Shown one piece after another: positions 1 through 11,376 of a stretch of DNA of 64,000 nucleotides (positions within the stretch are counted from its first letter, which is position 1; each line of letters starts with the position of its first letter). The stretch spans positions 30,105,666-30,169,665 of the forward strand of contig OX485807.1 of NCBI GenBank assembly GCA_950295325.1, in the 5' to 3' direction. Under the pieces are notes generated by a model. The model saw only the letters and a program-made list of their open reading frames with translations. It ran no database searches and had not been told where the DNA came from. The DNA comes from Polytrichum commune (taxonomy: Eukaryota > Streptophyta > Polytrichopsida > Polytrichales > Polytrichaceae). The translations under genes were made by a program, and so were the position numbers.

Positions 1-1902
1 GAATGCGGGTCAGCACTTGTTTAGCACATTCGCCTAGCTTCAATCCTCAGCCGAGACGGCATTCTGCTTCCCACCAAATCAACCACAATCAACCACAATC
101 GACGGTTGTGACGTTGATACATGAAGAGGCGATTGCAAGATTTGTAAGCGATTTCGATGCCCTGCAAATGGGATAAAACGAGGAAAGGTTGTGCATATCA
201 GAACTCTGTATGCATAAGGAAACTCCCTACAAAAAGATCTCGAAACTCACGAAATGGAATTGTATGTCTGTAGAAATGCTCAGTTTTTGTGAAAGACAAT
301 TGAGGCACAAGAGACTGATAACGAGATTGTGCCAGAGTGCCCCTTCAGCGGTCGTCAAGTTTGTATTCCTGAAATTTGTATATTACAAACTCGAGAACAA
401 ATTCGAGAACAAACTGAAATGGGATCGAATCGAGCGAAGGTTTGTGCATGGAATCTTATTGGGCTCCCATCATGCTAGAGTTCGAGTTGAGAGCTTAGGC
501 TTGGAGATTTCGGGAGTGCGTTGGGAGTTCACAAGATTTCATCCAAAGTTCAAACTATTGAGAGGTTGACCAATCCTCAAGCGGTGAAAAGTGGTCATTT
601 TAACGTGAGATATTGAGGAGGAAGTGATACTAAACTTTGGAGAGTGCATTTTACTTATTATAAATATGTTATTTAGTGTCACTTATTATTTGGAGTTACA
701 TGGTGTTATAGCTTTTGCTATTAATGTGATTTTTTACCAAATAAAGTTGTTAGTGTTTTGATGCATGAAGGTGTATATTGTAGTGCAATGAAGGGTAAGT
801 CACACTACAAGTATGCCCACAATGTTTTTCATAAATAATGTGCGTGTATGTTTGTGCCCCCCTGTTCATTCACAATCCTTTGAACACGTACACATAAATT
901 TGGAACTTACAAGAGCCTACTTGAACACAATGTACATTGATGTGTGTAATTAGGTTGACTTTGCAAATAGGTTGTTTCTTTCTCCATGCAAATTACCTTG
1001 GGTCAAAACTAGATTGGAAATGCTTATAACTTTGTTTATTCATCTCTACAGAAACCAAAACAAAATAATATTCTTGTATTTTGATATTGTGATAATAAAT
1101 ATCCAATCTAGTGTGGAATCTCGATAAATTAGTATGGGTCAATTTAATTGCACATATTATATGAGGGCAAAGGAATACCCAAGGTATGCATAAGGCAAGA
1201 AGGAAGAGAGAAAGAGGAGGCATAATTACAAAGGAGGAAGGAAGGAAGGAAGGATGGTGGACGTTCCTCCCATAAAGTTTACCTAAGTATGAAGGTTCTT
1301 GCATGGTATATAGACCTGAATGGTATTGAAAATAAAAATATTCTCAAATACATGTATCCTATAGCTAGCCACGGGTATCAAAAGAATGTGATACCAACCC
1401 AACATTGGTATGTACAACAATGTAGAGTGGAACTCTAGGGCAAATCAAAATCTCGATTGGAGCTATTTTCCTCATAATATTGGGAGCTCACAATTGTCAT
1501 CTCATTTATTAGAAAATTCAAAATTCTCTTTCTTCCAAGTTATGTTCACTATTGAACCTGATAATTAACAAATATTGAGCAACATGTATTGTGACTCCAA
1601 TCTCTTTTTTTAAATTTTTTTTTGGGGGGGTGTTTATGCTTAGATCCACACCTTGTCACTCATTTCATAACCAATTGCTCGTTCAAGACCATAATGTTTA
1701 TCAAAAAATTTGTCACATTGTTTCATCCATGAAGGTGTGATGCCATTGATAATGCCCAGATTTTGTCCATGAACGTATTGGTTACCACACAAAACCAACT
1801 CGAGTAGGTGGATGACGAGCTGTGGGCAACAACTCATCATCCATTCTCCCCTAGATGGTTATTTAGTCTAAAACCAAACAACTCATGAACATAATCTGAG
1901 AA
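1..1902. other. Intergenic, no gene recognised
   Basis: I see no supportable gene. A 126-codon open frame at 189-569 (+) has no recognisable motif and no clear partner exons, so it is probably chance or a decayed repeat. Positions 60-110 carry a short run of CAACCACAAT-type units, related in composition to the GTGGTT-rich repeats near 17.2-17.6 kb. A weak copy of the terminal-hairpin MITE family is described separately at 661-815. Confidence 0.5.
661..815. repeat. Degenerate terminal-hairpin MITE copy (family C)
   Basis: The left part reads TTATTTAGTGTCACTTATTA followed by a TTGGAGTTACA-like segment. It closely matches the left end of the element at 6013-6233. The right part, AAGTCACACTAC near 796-807, is an eroded inverse of that end. 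No TSD is visible. Confidence 0.4.
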
Positions 1903-1905
1903 TTA

Positions 1906-2417
1906 GGGGCGGTTTACACTATGGACCAAGAGCCATGACCATGAAATTCTAAAATTTGTGATTGGAGAGTAAAGTGCTCTTGGTCCCATTTGGCTTTACA
2001 CTACCTTGAAAAAAGGAGAATGACCACTAACTTTGAGGTCCCCAAAAACTACTAAAATCTGCCATTTGGATAATGTGCCATGGTCCAACGGGTTTTCCAT
2101 TGAGGCGAGGCAAAATGCTCGACTCAACGGAAATCAAGGGAGCCGTAAGGCTGAAAATCAGCCATTGGCCGAATTTTTTTTTTAATATATAAATTTCCTG
2201 AATTTTTTTGACGTTACTGTAGATCGTTGGGATAGAAATTAAAAAAATCAGCCCAAAGTTGTCCCAGTCCAAATCCACTTTACACTACAAGAGTGACCAA
2301 GCCACTCAAAAATCCATTTTTGATTTTTCATGATCACGGCTCTTGGCCAAGAGCTGTGTCCATGAAAATGATTTAATTTTCTTGGCATGGCTCTTGGTCC
2401 ATAGTGTAAACCGCCCC
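1906..2417. mobile_element. Tourist/PIF-Harbinger-type MITE, TSD TTA
   Basis: Both ends carry GGGGCGGTTTACACTATGG, extending inward through a shared GACCAAGAGCCATG. The 3-bp direct repeat TTA flanks it exactly (1903-1905 and 2418-2420). The length is 512 bp with no coding capacity. The G-rich TIR plus a TTA/TAA-type TSD is the signature of non-autonomous PIF/Harbinger elements. It lies about 650 bp upstream of the start codon of the 3070 gene, so it could affect that promoter, but this is only inferred from position. Confidence 0.85.
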
Positions 2418-2420
2418 TTA

Positions 2421-3069
2421 GGAATGATATCTCGCCTCCATGGATGAAACAATGGGACGAGTTTCGATAACCCTTCTGGATATGCTCCCTCCTCTCGTTG
2501 GATATGTCCAATCCAGAAAAGTAACCAAATTAGGCCCGCTTACTTGATTTGGAAGCAGAGGTGATATGAATTGCATCAGGTTCCTCATGCACGGCGAATT
2601 CCTCCACCTTCGCAAATGATGCGCATGCCAGCCAACCCCGAAAGCACGAAGCTCATGCAGATCTGGTGTTTGTGGGGAGGGAAGAGTCATCGGCCGAGCG
2701 AGGAGCAATCCAATTGGGGGAGTTCGCGTGCGGAGATTGGCGCAGTAAACAGCGCGCAAGATCAAGCGGCCCAACCGCCGCCTGCGTCGTCGTCCCTCCG
2801 ATGCTCACCTTTAAGCTTTCCACCACCGCGTGGCTCTCCACTTGGCCCGCACCCGCCATCGCCACTTGTCGCCCATGAAGCCCCTGGCCATTCCTCTCTT
2901 ATACTCCCTCGCATACCATGGGTCACATTCACAACCCAATCTTCACACTGTTTGCTTCCCACTGCACATACAATTTCCACTCAATTCGCATCCATTCCAG
3001 GCTCCTGTTTCATACACATTACTTAGTTCCATTTTCTTAATTTGTCGACACTCCTCAGTTATACTAGCA
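2421..3069 (+). promoter_or_regulatory. Promoter and 5' UTR region of the thylakoid-lumen gene
   Basis: This stretch between the TTA-flanked MITE and the ATG at 3070 is more GC-rich than the surrounding DNA. That keeps several overlapping frames open on both strands, and none of them looks like a protein. A TATA-like CTTATACT lies near 2897 and pyrimidine-rich sequence follows, so transcription probably starts in the 2.9-3.0 kb interval. The exact start cannot be read from sequence alone. Confidence 0.4.
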
Positions 3070-5468
3070 ATGGCAGCCTCCACAGCTTTTGTTGCAGGGT
3101 CCGCCATGGTGGCTGCACCCGTAAGCATGGATCTCTCTAGCTGCAAGGCCTTTGGTAGCAGCACCTCCACTTTGGTGCACGCAACACCTGTGTCCAGGGC
3201 TCATGTGAGCAAGGCTGTAGCTGCCAGGGCCAGCTCCAACTCCGAGGTAAGGATGTGGTATTTGATGTGGGATTATTCTGGGTATATCATTTCATGTGCC
3301 ATGTGTTCATGGGCATCATGCAGTTAATTGTGTGGACATTCTCCTATTATGTGCAAGGATATGCACGAGGATGGCTTAGGATGGTATCCATTTGATGTTA
3401 GAATCTTTCTGGATTCAACGTTTCATTCTGTGTGTCCATGACCATCATGTAGTTGATGCGTGGACATTCTCCCATTGTGTGCAAGGATTATGTATGAGGA
3501 TGGGATGTGAAGATGGTATGCATCTGATGTCATAGATTTTTCTGAATTCAATATTTCATGCTGTGTGTCCATGAGCATCATGTAGTTGATGTGTGGACAT
3601 TCTCCCTTTGTGTGCAAGGATATGTATGTGGATCGGGGGGTTAGGATGGTATCATGAAGATATAGGGATATGCAGCCGAGGTGCAAAGCATCCTCCATAA
3701 TTGTGAACCATCGTCGAAAAGGCCTAGATTCTATCGTGTTGCAGGGACGAGTCTTTTAAGAAGCCGAATGATGTCAGCATGAGTCTTATCAAGAGACAAG
3801 GTTGAATGGTTTTGCTTAAGTGCTGCTTTGGATGTTCAGGAATCAAGACCCGCCAGGAGGGAGGTCTTGGCCAGCTTTTTGGCTGCCGGAGCTGCATTGA
3901 ACTTCAATAGCCAGGCATTTGCTGCCAACCCCGTTGAGACTGCCAAGAGCAAGGCCGGACAAGCTGTGCAAGGCGCCAAGGACTTGGCTGGAAGCAACCC
4001 TTTGGACAACATTAGCAACCCCCTTGACAATGTCGGCAACCCTCTCGGAGAAGCACAGAAAGTTGCCGAAGATGTTGGTTATGAACTGAAGGGTCAAATT
4101 GACGGAATCTTCAAGAAGGCGGTAAGGAATCTGTACTTGGCGGATGCGCCCTGGATAAATTACCATCATCATTGTAAATGTGTACGTTACATGTAAAAAC
4201 CATTGTGGTTTTATCCTTGACAAGGATTCAACCTCACCACATCAATTTCATTGCTCATAAGATATATTAACTGGAAGGAATCGTCAAGAAAGTGGTAAGG
4301 AATCTGTACTTGGTGGACGTGTTGTACTTAATTAGCAGTCTTGTAATTGTGCACGTTACTTGAGAGACAGTTGTATTAAGGCCATGTTTCATCCTTGAAA
4401 AGGACTAAATGAACTTCTCCACCTGGATTTCACATTGCTCATGAGTATGTGAACTGCTCTGTATAACAGCCACGCAAATTCAAGAAGCCAACCACCACTG
4501 GAAATGGCGCCATAGCCGATGCAAAGGCAAGAGTGAACAACTTCCTGAACAAGTCGCAGAACCCAATTGCCACCAATGTGGAGAAGGCTGCCAAGGAGAC
4601 TGAGGCAGGGTTAGGCTCAGCGACCGGCCCCAACTCTGCCAGTGCTAGAGCAGGCAGGGAGCTTTTGGGCCAGGATTCCACCAGAGTTGATGAAGCCACC
4701 AAGAAGGTTGGTGCCCTTCAAAATAAGCTGACCAACAAAGCTCTCCAGGCCGTCGACGATGTGAAGAGTGCTGCAGGGCAAGTCCAGAGTGCTGCCCCAG
4801 ATGTCCCTACCCCTTCCGCCCCCGGCCTGTTCAAGAATTTGGGCTCCAAGATTCAGGTGGGTCATTCCATTGCTGTCACACTCCATCTCGATTTTTCTCT
4901 ATTCTGCAGTTTCACCATTCTGCATCTTGAAAACTTTCTGAAAGGACTGAGTGAGAGATGTGAAGAGCTCGAAGAAATCAGGAGGGTCCTGGGGCCTTCT
5001 CGTTGACAGTGTAGTCCAAGTCCACTTTTTTCTTGAGCTTTCAACCTGATTTTTTTTGTTTTTTACTGATCTACAACGCTTAAAACGCCTTTTGATGGAA
5101 TTCTGCGAGGAGTGACTATTTATGATAAGCTTTCGGTCGAAAACATGAGTTGCCACCACATGGAGGAATGTCGAGAAGTTGAGCTCTCGTTTTGTTCAAA
5201 TTATTGAAGACGTTGAAGATTGGTTAAGCTGTGAATAGTTTTAGTATTGGATGAAAGCTTTTCAAATCCAAGTATCAAACTCTTCAAAAGTTTGAGCTCT
5301 CAACGTGAGTGGAAAGTGGGGGAGTCAATTAAAATGTATGTCAACGTTGTTGATTGCAACTTATCTGATGTTGTGTGGATATGGTGATTGCAGGGTGCCA
5401 AGGGAGATATTGCTTCCAAGGCTGAAGAAGCAAAGAATGCTGCTTCTAACGTGACTGGCATGCAGTAA
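3070..5468 (+). CDS. Predicted thylakoid-lumen Ala/Lys-rich (LEA-like) protein, 4 exons
   Basis: Exons 3070-3246, 3840-4121, 4470-4856 and 5394-5468 join in phase 0 with GT-AG introns and encode about 306 residues. Residues 1-60 are a Ser/Ala-rich plastid transit peptide starting MAAST. Residues 65-66 are a twin arginine, followed by a hydrophobic stretch (about 68-81) and an Ala-Phe-Ala cleavage motif at 85-87. This is the layout of a Tat-pathway thylakoid-lumen signal. The mature part (about 88-306) is hydrophilic, rich in Ala, Lys, Asp and Gln. It has three NPLDN/NPLGE repeats at 112-130, then long amphipathic-looking stretches (for example EATKKVGALQNKL) that resemble LEA-type helices. 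I do not recognise a named family. The start is supported by context AGCAATGGC and by the transit peptide beginning there. The lumen location is inference from the presequence; the biochemical role is unknown. Introns 1 and 2 hold tandem duplications, described separately. Confidence 0.85.
3263..3652 (+). repeat. Three ~130-bp tandem repeats filling intron 1
   Basis: Copies begin at TGATGT motifs at 3263, 3393 and 3525. Each contains a GTCCATG-like segment, CATCATGTAGTTGAT, GTGGACATTCTCC and a TGTGCAAGGAT block in the same order. The repeat starts 16 bp after the splice donor and makes up most of the 593-bp intron. Confidence 0.8.
4104..4449 (+). repeat. 173-bp tandem duplication spanning the exon 2 / intron 2 boundary
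   Basis: The block starting at 4104 (GGAATCTTCAAGAAGGCG then GTAAGGAATCTGTACTTGG) recurs at 4277 with a few substitutions. It therefore copies the last codons of exon 2 plus the splice donor. The second copy ends just before the exon 3 acceptor at 4469. The donor in copy 2 is intact (GTGGTAAGG), but no matching acceptor lies between the copies. Confidence 0.8.
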
Positions 5469-6012
5469 GCATGTACTCATCAATGATGACTTGTCTTTGT
5501 ACTATGGAAGATTTAGACCCCATAGATATGGAACGATGATTTTGAAATCATCTTCCATGAGTGTGCATTATTTAGTGCGTTTTATAACCATCAGAACTTT
5601 GCTGGAGGAGGATGAGCTGTACAGATTATGTAATTCAGCTAAAGAGAAATTTGTACATCTTGGAAGTTTGTAAATTTGGCAAGGCCAATTTTGTGCTGTA
5701 ATTCTTATGTCTCCTTTGCAAATTGATTTGTGGGATTGTGCATGCTAATGGCATCAAATGTTCAATTTATCTCAAATGCTATCCTCATAGATATGTTTGC
5801 ACAAAACCTTCATCCTCTGCAAGCCTTGCTAATAAAACATGGAAATATTAACTTCGATTTTAACTTACAGCCAAATAAAGAACATGGTTATGTTGACTTC
5901 AGTGTGTGTCAGATATTTTTGCCTTTCAGCATGTCTCCGATGTTTTTGCCCTCAAAGAATTATTGCAGAGAGAATGTTTTCTATTTGTAGTTTTAGCATT
6001 AAAAACTTAATA
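5469..6012 (+). other. 3' UTR and downstream flank of the thylakoid-lumen gene
   Basis: Non-coding, AT-rich sequence after the TAA at 5466-5468. Plausible polyadenylation elements are TGTAAT near 5697 and AATAAA-type motifs near 5830 and 5873. The short open frames here (for example 5491-5673) have no recognisable features. Confidence 0.4.
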
Positions 6013-6233
6013 CTACACTAAATATGATATTTAGTGTCACTTACTATTCAGAGTTACACATTCCTATATTTTCCTACTGTTAATCTAAATTGTTATCAAG
6101 CAAAAATGTTAATGTTCCACAATGTCCAAACAACCAAGTTGACCTGTGAGTAAAACATGAGATTTACTATGTACAGTTATAATGCTGTGTAATTCCAAAT
6201 AGTAAGTCGCACTAAATATCATAATTAGTGTAG
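6013..6233. mobile_element. Terminal-hairpin MITE (family C), best-preserved copy
   Basis: The left end reads CTACACTAAATATGATATTT then AGTGTCACTTACTATT. The right end is its inverse for over 40 bp with scattered mismatches. The outermost 25 bp of each end is itself a palindrome (ACTAAATAT / ATATTTAGT), so each terminus can form its own small hairpin. There is no coding capacity and no certain TSD. Related copies lie at 661, 10857, 11053, 30925, 38413, 50664 and 54450. Confidence 0.7.
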
Positions 6234-7026
6234 CTTGTTCAAGTACATTTTTCTTAAATAAAAACTGGGAGCTAGACTTTATAGCTAGAATTAATCTAAA
6301 CTACATATTTTGCTGCTAAAACTTATTTGCATAGACTTCATCTCATGTAACAATGACTGTAAGAAAATAATTATCTTGAAACTATCAATTTTCCAAGTAT
6401 GCAAATTGCAACAAACTAGGTAAATTCAGTATAATCTTTGAAAACGTAAGTGAACATAATAAGGGTTCTTTAATGACTTACAATATGTAAACACGGTTGA
6501 TGTAAGTGGCACTTGTTATTGTGTATTTGGGAGAATCATTACTTAGGAAGAGGGGTTGCGAAGAAACCAAGCATAGAAGCATCACAAAAAAATATAGGTT
6601 AGTGAACACATAACACTATTAAGTGGTGTGTGTTCATTTTGGGGGCTTTGAGAATATAATCATGAGATGTTAGGAGCTTAGTCTTAATTTGAGTTTTTTT
6701 GCACAAAGTTGTGCATCCCATGGTTATATTCTCAAAGCCTACCTGAATGAATGCACATTGCTTAATAATGTTATGCATCACACTAATGATTTACTTAATA
6801 AAATAAAATGAAGTGTCTTCACCACCGACCCGCCGCAGATTGCTCCCACTTGACACCACCCGCTGCCGATTGGCACATCTAGAGTCACAAAGCAACGATG
6901 AAGCCTCAACACTTTTGCTTGTGATATCGTTCTCCATGGTTCTCTTTACATGAAGGGAGGTAACGTTCCTCTACATAAATTATACTCTAAACTGTCGTAA
7001 ACAATCTTTCTGAGAATCCTCCATAG
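6234..7026. other. Intergenic, no gene recognised
   Basis: AT-rich sequence between two MITEs. The only open frame (6599-6781, minus) is short and featureless. I see nothing else that I can support. Confidence 0.4.
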
Positions 7027-7235
7027 TACACCCTAAATTATGTAATATCAACCCCCATAATGTCACACACTCTCTAATATCTTGAAACCCTAGGGAACGG
7101 ATGTTTGTAGTTCAAATCTCACTCCTTATTGTCACATTTCTCTCCCTTATATCATTTTTTTTTGTCATTAATGCAAACTATCAAAGAAGTCAACCCACAC
7201 CCTCCCATTACGCCACGTGTCAACATGTGGACTGT

Positions 7236-7266
<31 letters not shown>

Positions 7267-7514
7267 TGCCACTTGTTGAATGTTGGTGCATGTGTCCGCC
7301 ACATCGCCCAGGAAGGCCAAGTGGAGTGGACCACACTAGCTTAGGTGACAGAAAAATGAATTCAAATTATCCTCACATCTCCTTTGTGTTATTCATAGTG
7401 TCACACGCTACACTAATTCACCAGTATCACGCATCCATGTTAACATACTCCAACTCCGTAATATCACGTGCACTTTGGTTGCCACATGTGTGATACTACG
7501 GAGTTTAGAGTGTA
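7027..7514. mobile_element. TA-ended element with TACACYCTAA termini (family E)
   Basis: The left end is TACACCCTAAATTATGTAAT and the inverted right end is TACACTCTAAACTCCGTAGT; both continue into an ATATCACA/TATCACAC block. Elements that begin and end with TA are consistent with a TA target site as in Tc1/mariner/pogo types. The termini match the larger element at 47265-49118. It includes a (TTC)n tract. No transposase is encoded. Confidence 0.55.
7234..7265 (+). repeat. (TTC)n microsatellite
   Basis: About ten uninterrupted TTC units. They create artefactual poly-Lys and poly-Phe/Leu open frames on the two strands. Confidence 0.95.
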
Positions 7515-8434
7515 CTCCACATACTGAGCCACTGGAAATCTCAACACAGCACAACACAACTTATAATCAAGCCCGGACACATTCACCACCAAATCAACAA
7601 AACAAAATCTACTTGTGCAACAAGCAACACAGGCCCACAACAACCTAAAATAACTCCTCAACAACCTAAAATACGTACTATATACTGTGGTGAACATTCT
7701 TCATATGATGCTAGTCGCATTATGCCCCCTCCCCACTTGACTTTAGCTAACCTTGAAAGTTGGTTCTAAAAACACGGCCTTCACACCATCGACATTATCT
7801 AGTCCCGAGCCTAGTTGGCAAATGATGTGGCATGGTTTAAGAGTGGAGGTTTTAAGCCTCAAGCACCGACCCTCCCATCAGTATCTAGACATGAGACAAG
7901 AATATAAGATTTTAAAATGTGTCGCCTCTCGCCCTTGTGATTGGTTGCTTTTAGTGTTAGCTATGAGGGCGCAAGGAAATCCATTAACAAAAACCGATGG
8001 TAAGATAAATGAGTAGTAAGGCATTTGGGAATGGGACAAAAACTATCCAACATTCATTGCTTGGTAGATAAAACCATGAACCTACTCAAAAATCTCCGGA
8101 ACAAGTTCTTGTAGGTTCATTGGGATAGCCAGATGCCTCCGCTATAACTGAGGGAGCTTTACCCGGTTTTTAGGAAAGATTTTGGTTATTTGGTAAAGTC
8201 ATGTGGGGAGGGAGCATTAGAGTCTAATAGTAACTATAAGAAGTTCAGATATTGTAGACATTCTTCTGGAGTTAGCACTTGTAGACATGCAGCCAAAGAG
8301 GGTCTTAGTTTTTGTAATGAACATCTTACTCATTTAATTGTGGATGGGGTGACGAAGAAGATATCAAGGAGAGGACAAGGGAGTCTTACATTTCTAGATG
8401 AGAAGATTGGAGGCATTACACATTGTGGACCTGA

Positions 8435-9655
8435 GGGGCGGTTTACACCATAGACCATGAACTCGTCCCACGGAAGATGCCTTATTCCGCGGTACGAGTT
8501 CATGGTCTACATTTCATGGTCCGAGTTCTTAAAAAATTGATTTACAAAGCCGTTGGGCCCCTCACTAGGTGTAAACCGAATGTGGACCAAGAGGAATGAC
8601 CATGCAGCAAGAAGTAGATGTGCTGTTTTTTTTAATATAAGCCCAAAAAGGGCAGTTTTGGGAAAAAAATGAAGTTTGACCATTTTGTTGACTTCAATTT
8701 GCCTTCACTTGCCTACACATGCCTTCACTTATCTTGTCACTTAGTTTTTTCTTCTTTTTGCCTTAAAGTTTGATCATTCTCTTGTCATCTCTTGGGCTTC
8801 AACTGTCTTCACTTCTTGTTAAATGTGTCGAAGATGTGGCTTGCAAATCTTCTCATAACAATTTTTACAAAAAAAATGAGCGTTTCAATTTGTACATGTT
8901 CAATGTAATTTACATGTGACATGTACCTTGTGTTGTCACTACACTAAATAGGATATTTAGTGTTTCATTATATCTAATGTTGTTACCACCCAACCTTGCT
9001 CAACACTAAATTTCAATTCTTTGATAATTAATCTTAGAAGATTTCCCATTGCGCTTCTTTTGACCACCCTGATCTACAGTCACTAAACGACTATGTATTT
9101 TTGTTTTTTGTTTTGCAACTGTATGTTTTAAACATTCTGGGGCATGTAATATACCGTTGGAAAGGTATTTTCAAGACCTTTCCAACGGTATATTACATGC
9201 CCCCAAATTCCAAACATTGCAGCTGGTAGACCAAAAACACAAATATGCACTTGAATTCTTGAGTTCTAGATGTCCCGAGTTGTTTGATGAAACACGTGTA
9301 AGCCAGTTTAAGGGGTAGGGCAAGGTAGTGCTGGTATGTCTCATGGGCTATAATATAATTAAGGCACCTAAAAGGTAGATTCATTAAAACATTCTTGAAA
9401 TGGCATTTCTGTGATATGAGCCTGTGCCTTTTCCTACAGGACCACCTACTTGCCTCTCTCACCGCAAAACCCATTGGACCATGTCGGTGCATTTATTAGG
9501 CCTTAAAAATTATATTTTGGGGACCTCAACCTTCATGGTCCCTCTGCCATTTCTTCCTTGGTGTAAACCGAAGTTGTCCCGGGACAACTTCAAGAGCCAA
9601 TCAGTGCCTTGCAGAGCCCTGGTCCAACTTCATGGTCCATAGTGTAAACCGCCTC
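8435..9655. mobile_element. Harbinger-type MITE with TSD TGA, inserted in a coding frame
   Basis: The left end is GGGGCGGTTTACACCATAGA and the right end is the inverse of GAGGCGGTTTACACTATGG. TGA flanks both sides (8432-8434 and 9656-9658). The length is 1221 bp. It shares internal blocks with the copy at 45015-45445, such as the GTCCCGGGACAAC region and the CATTCGGTTTACACC-like block. It also holds a family C fragment near 8939 and a perfect hairpin at 9139-9203, which suggests that it grew by nested insertion. Confidence 0.8.
9139..9203. repeat. Perfect 28-bp inverted repeat, 9-base loop
   Basis: The arms 9139-9166 and 9176-9203 are exact reverse complements (GGGGCATGTAATATACC... through AAAGGT). 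They are separated by ATTTTCAAG. It could be a tiny foldback insertion or a small-RNA-type hairpin. Nothing else in the window matches it. Confidence 0.9.
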
Positions 9656-9885
9656 TGATGCTCCTTTTGGAAGGAAGGTGCCTTCTAAGTGGAGTAACAT
9701 CTATCTATCCCCTCCCAAAGAAAGAACACCATCTTCACATTCTCAAAATAATAACCGTAGTATGAGTGACTTAATTATGAATTCGGATTGCTCAGACTTA
9801 CCTGATGATTGTAGGCTTCTTGCGAGACAATTATCATATTATACAAGACAAAGTACATCTAGTATATGTGCTGAAGGTATAAAGT

Positions 9886-10810
9886 AGAGGCGCTCATAAC
9901 CCAATCACTTAAGAGGTTTTGTGCCAAGTCTGGAGAAGTATGAGACGGTGTAAAATTTTCCCATGTTAGGAAGATAGAAATCAAGAGGATTGTAAATTTT
10001 TTTTGGTAATTCTATTCCTTAAATTGAAATTACTGTGGATTTCTGAAGCCAAAAGTTGGCCCGAATATACAACCAATGTCTAGAGTCTACCATAACCACT
10101 TTATTTTTCCCGCTCATTTCTCCTCACTTTAGCACTCAAAACCAAGATATGTGTCATGGCACTATTGGCTCTGGCTTGATTGAAATTGAGTCCTAGCTTG
10201 ATCGAAATTGCAGTACCCTATAGATTGTATGTCAATGGGGTCCTGATCGGGAATAGGCACCTCTCTAATAATTATCAACAACCATGATGAGCTTATAGGA
10301 GGAGATGTATAAGGTGGTGCAATTTTTTCTTGTGTAGGAAGATGAAAATTAGGAGGATTGCAATTTTTTCGATAATTTTATTCCTTGAATTGAAATTACT
10401 GTGAATTTTTGAAGCCAAAAGTTCACCCAAACATATTACCAATGTCGAGAGTGTACCCTAACCTCTCATTTTAACCGCTCACTCCTCCTCACTCTATTAT
10501 TGATTAGGACCCCATCAACAATCTATAGGGTACTATAATTTCAATCAAGCTAGGACTCAATCTCGATAAGGCTAGGACTAAATTTCAATCAAGCCGGAAC
10601 CAATAATGCCATGACTCTAGACATTGGTAATATGTTTGGGCCAACTTTTGGCTTCAAAAATCCACAGCAATTTCAATTAAAGGACTAAAATTGCTAAAGA
10701 AATTGCAATCCTCCTTATTTCTATCTTCCTACATGGGAAAATTTTGCACCGCCTTATAATTCTCCAAACCTGGCATAGAATCTCTTAAGTGATCGGTTAT
10801 GGATGTCTCT
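9886..10810. mobile_element. Foldback element with long imperfect terminal inverted repeats
   Basis: The left end AGAGGCGCTCATAACCCAAT pairs with the right end (inverted: AGAGACATCCATAACCGATC). The pairing continues for about 200 bp through CACTTAAGAG, GTAAAATTTTCCCATGT, GAAATTACTGTGG and TTTTGAAGCCAAAAGTT blocks. A further direct copy of the left arm occupies about 10317-10480, so the arm is present three times. There is no coding capacity and no convincing TSD. Confidence 0.65.
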
Positions 10811-10856
10811 ATAATACCCCAAATCGTTTACATAGAATGACAAATAATGTTGGGTT

Positions 10857-10948
10857 AACATTTAGTGTCAGTGACATTACACCACGGTTTACAATTAGAA
10901 TCGTGCAAGACAATCAAAATTGGTGACACTAAATATCATATTTAGTGC
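10857..10948. mobile_element. Short family C remnant
   Basis: About 90 bp bounded by ACATTTAGTGTCAGTGACAT on the left and GTGACACTAAATATCATATT TAGTG on the right. The right end matches the terminal hairpin of the 6013 element. It is internally deleted. Confidence 0.5.
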
Positions 10949-11052
10949 AGTTATGGAGAGGGTGATCTATTCGATATGGGAGGATTTGCAGTGATGTTTG
11001 AGATAGTTGGTTCTACTCATGCATATGATAGATTCTTACGTCAAAACCTTAG

Positions 11053-11376
11053 TTCACTAAATAGGATGTTTAGTGTTTGATTATATTTAATGTTGTTACC
11101 ACCTTACCCTATTCAATACTAATTTTCAATTTTTTCATAATTAGTGTTAGAAGATATGCTAGAAGATATCCTGGAAATCTCCTTTTATCATTGTTATTTT
11201 TATTTTTCATATTCTTACTAACACTAAATTAAAACATGTAACTTCCACATATTACCGTAGTTGATATATAGTGTTTTGAGTTTACATTTAATGTTACTTA
11301 CTTTCATAGGGTTATTGATATTCAGTGTATGCGTTCACATTAAGTGTATCAAACACTAAATACCCTTTTTAGTGTA
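11053..11376. mobile_element. Family C-related element within coding-like sequence
   Basis: It starts TTCACTAAATAGGATGTTTA GTG and ends AACACTAAATACCCTTTTTA GTGTAC, each end being a small imperfect palindrome. The left 110 bp resembles 8941-9060, so at least two copies of this subfamily are present. The flanks on both sides look coding (see the 8076-11621 pseudogene). Confidence 0.5.

Noticed and set aside
2571-3026. Overlapping 150- and 165-codon ORFs upstream of the lumen gene
   Set aside because: They are an effect of GC-rich promoter/leader DNA; frames overlap on both strands and none shows a domain. The transit peptide beginning at 3070 decides the start.
7101-7493. 130-codon plus-strand ORF with a poly-Leu run
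   Set aside because: The run is translated from the (TTC)n microsatellite inside a TIR element; there is no conserved domain.
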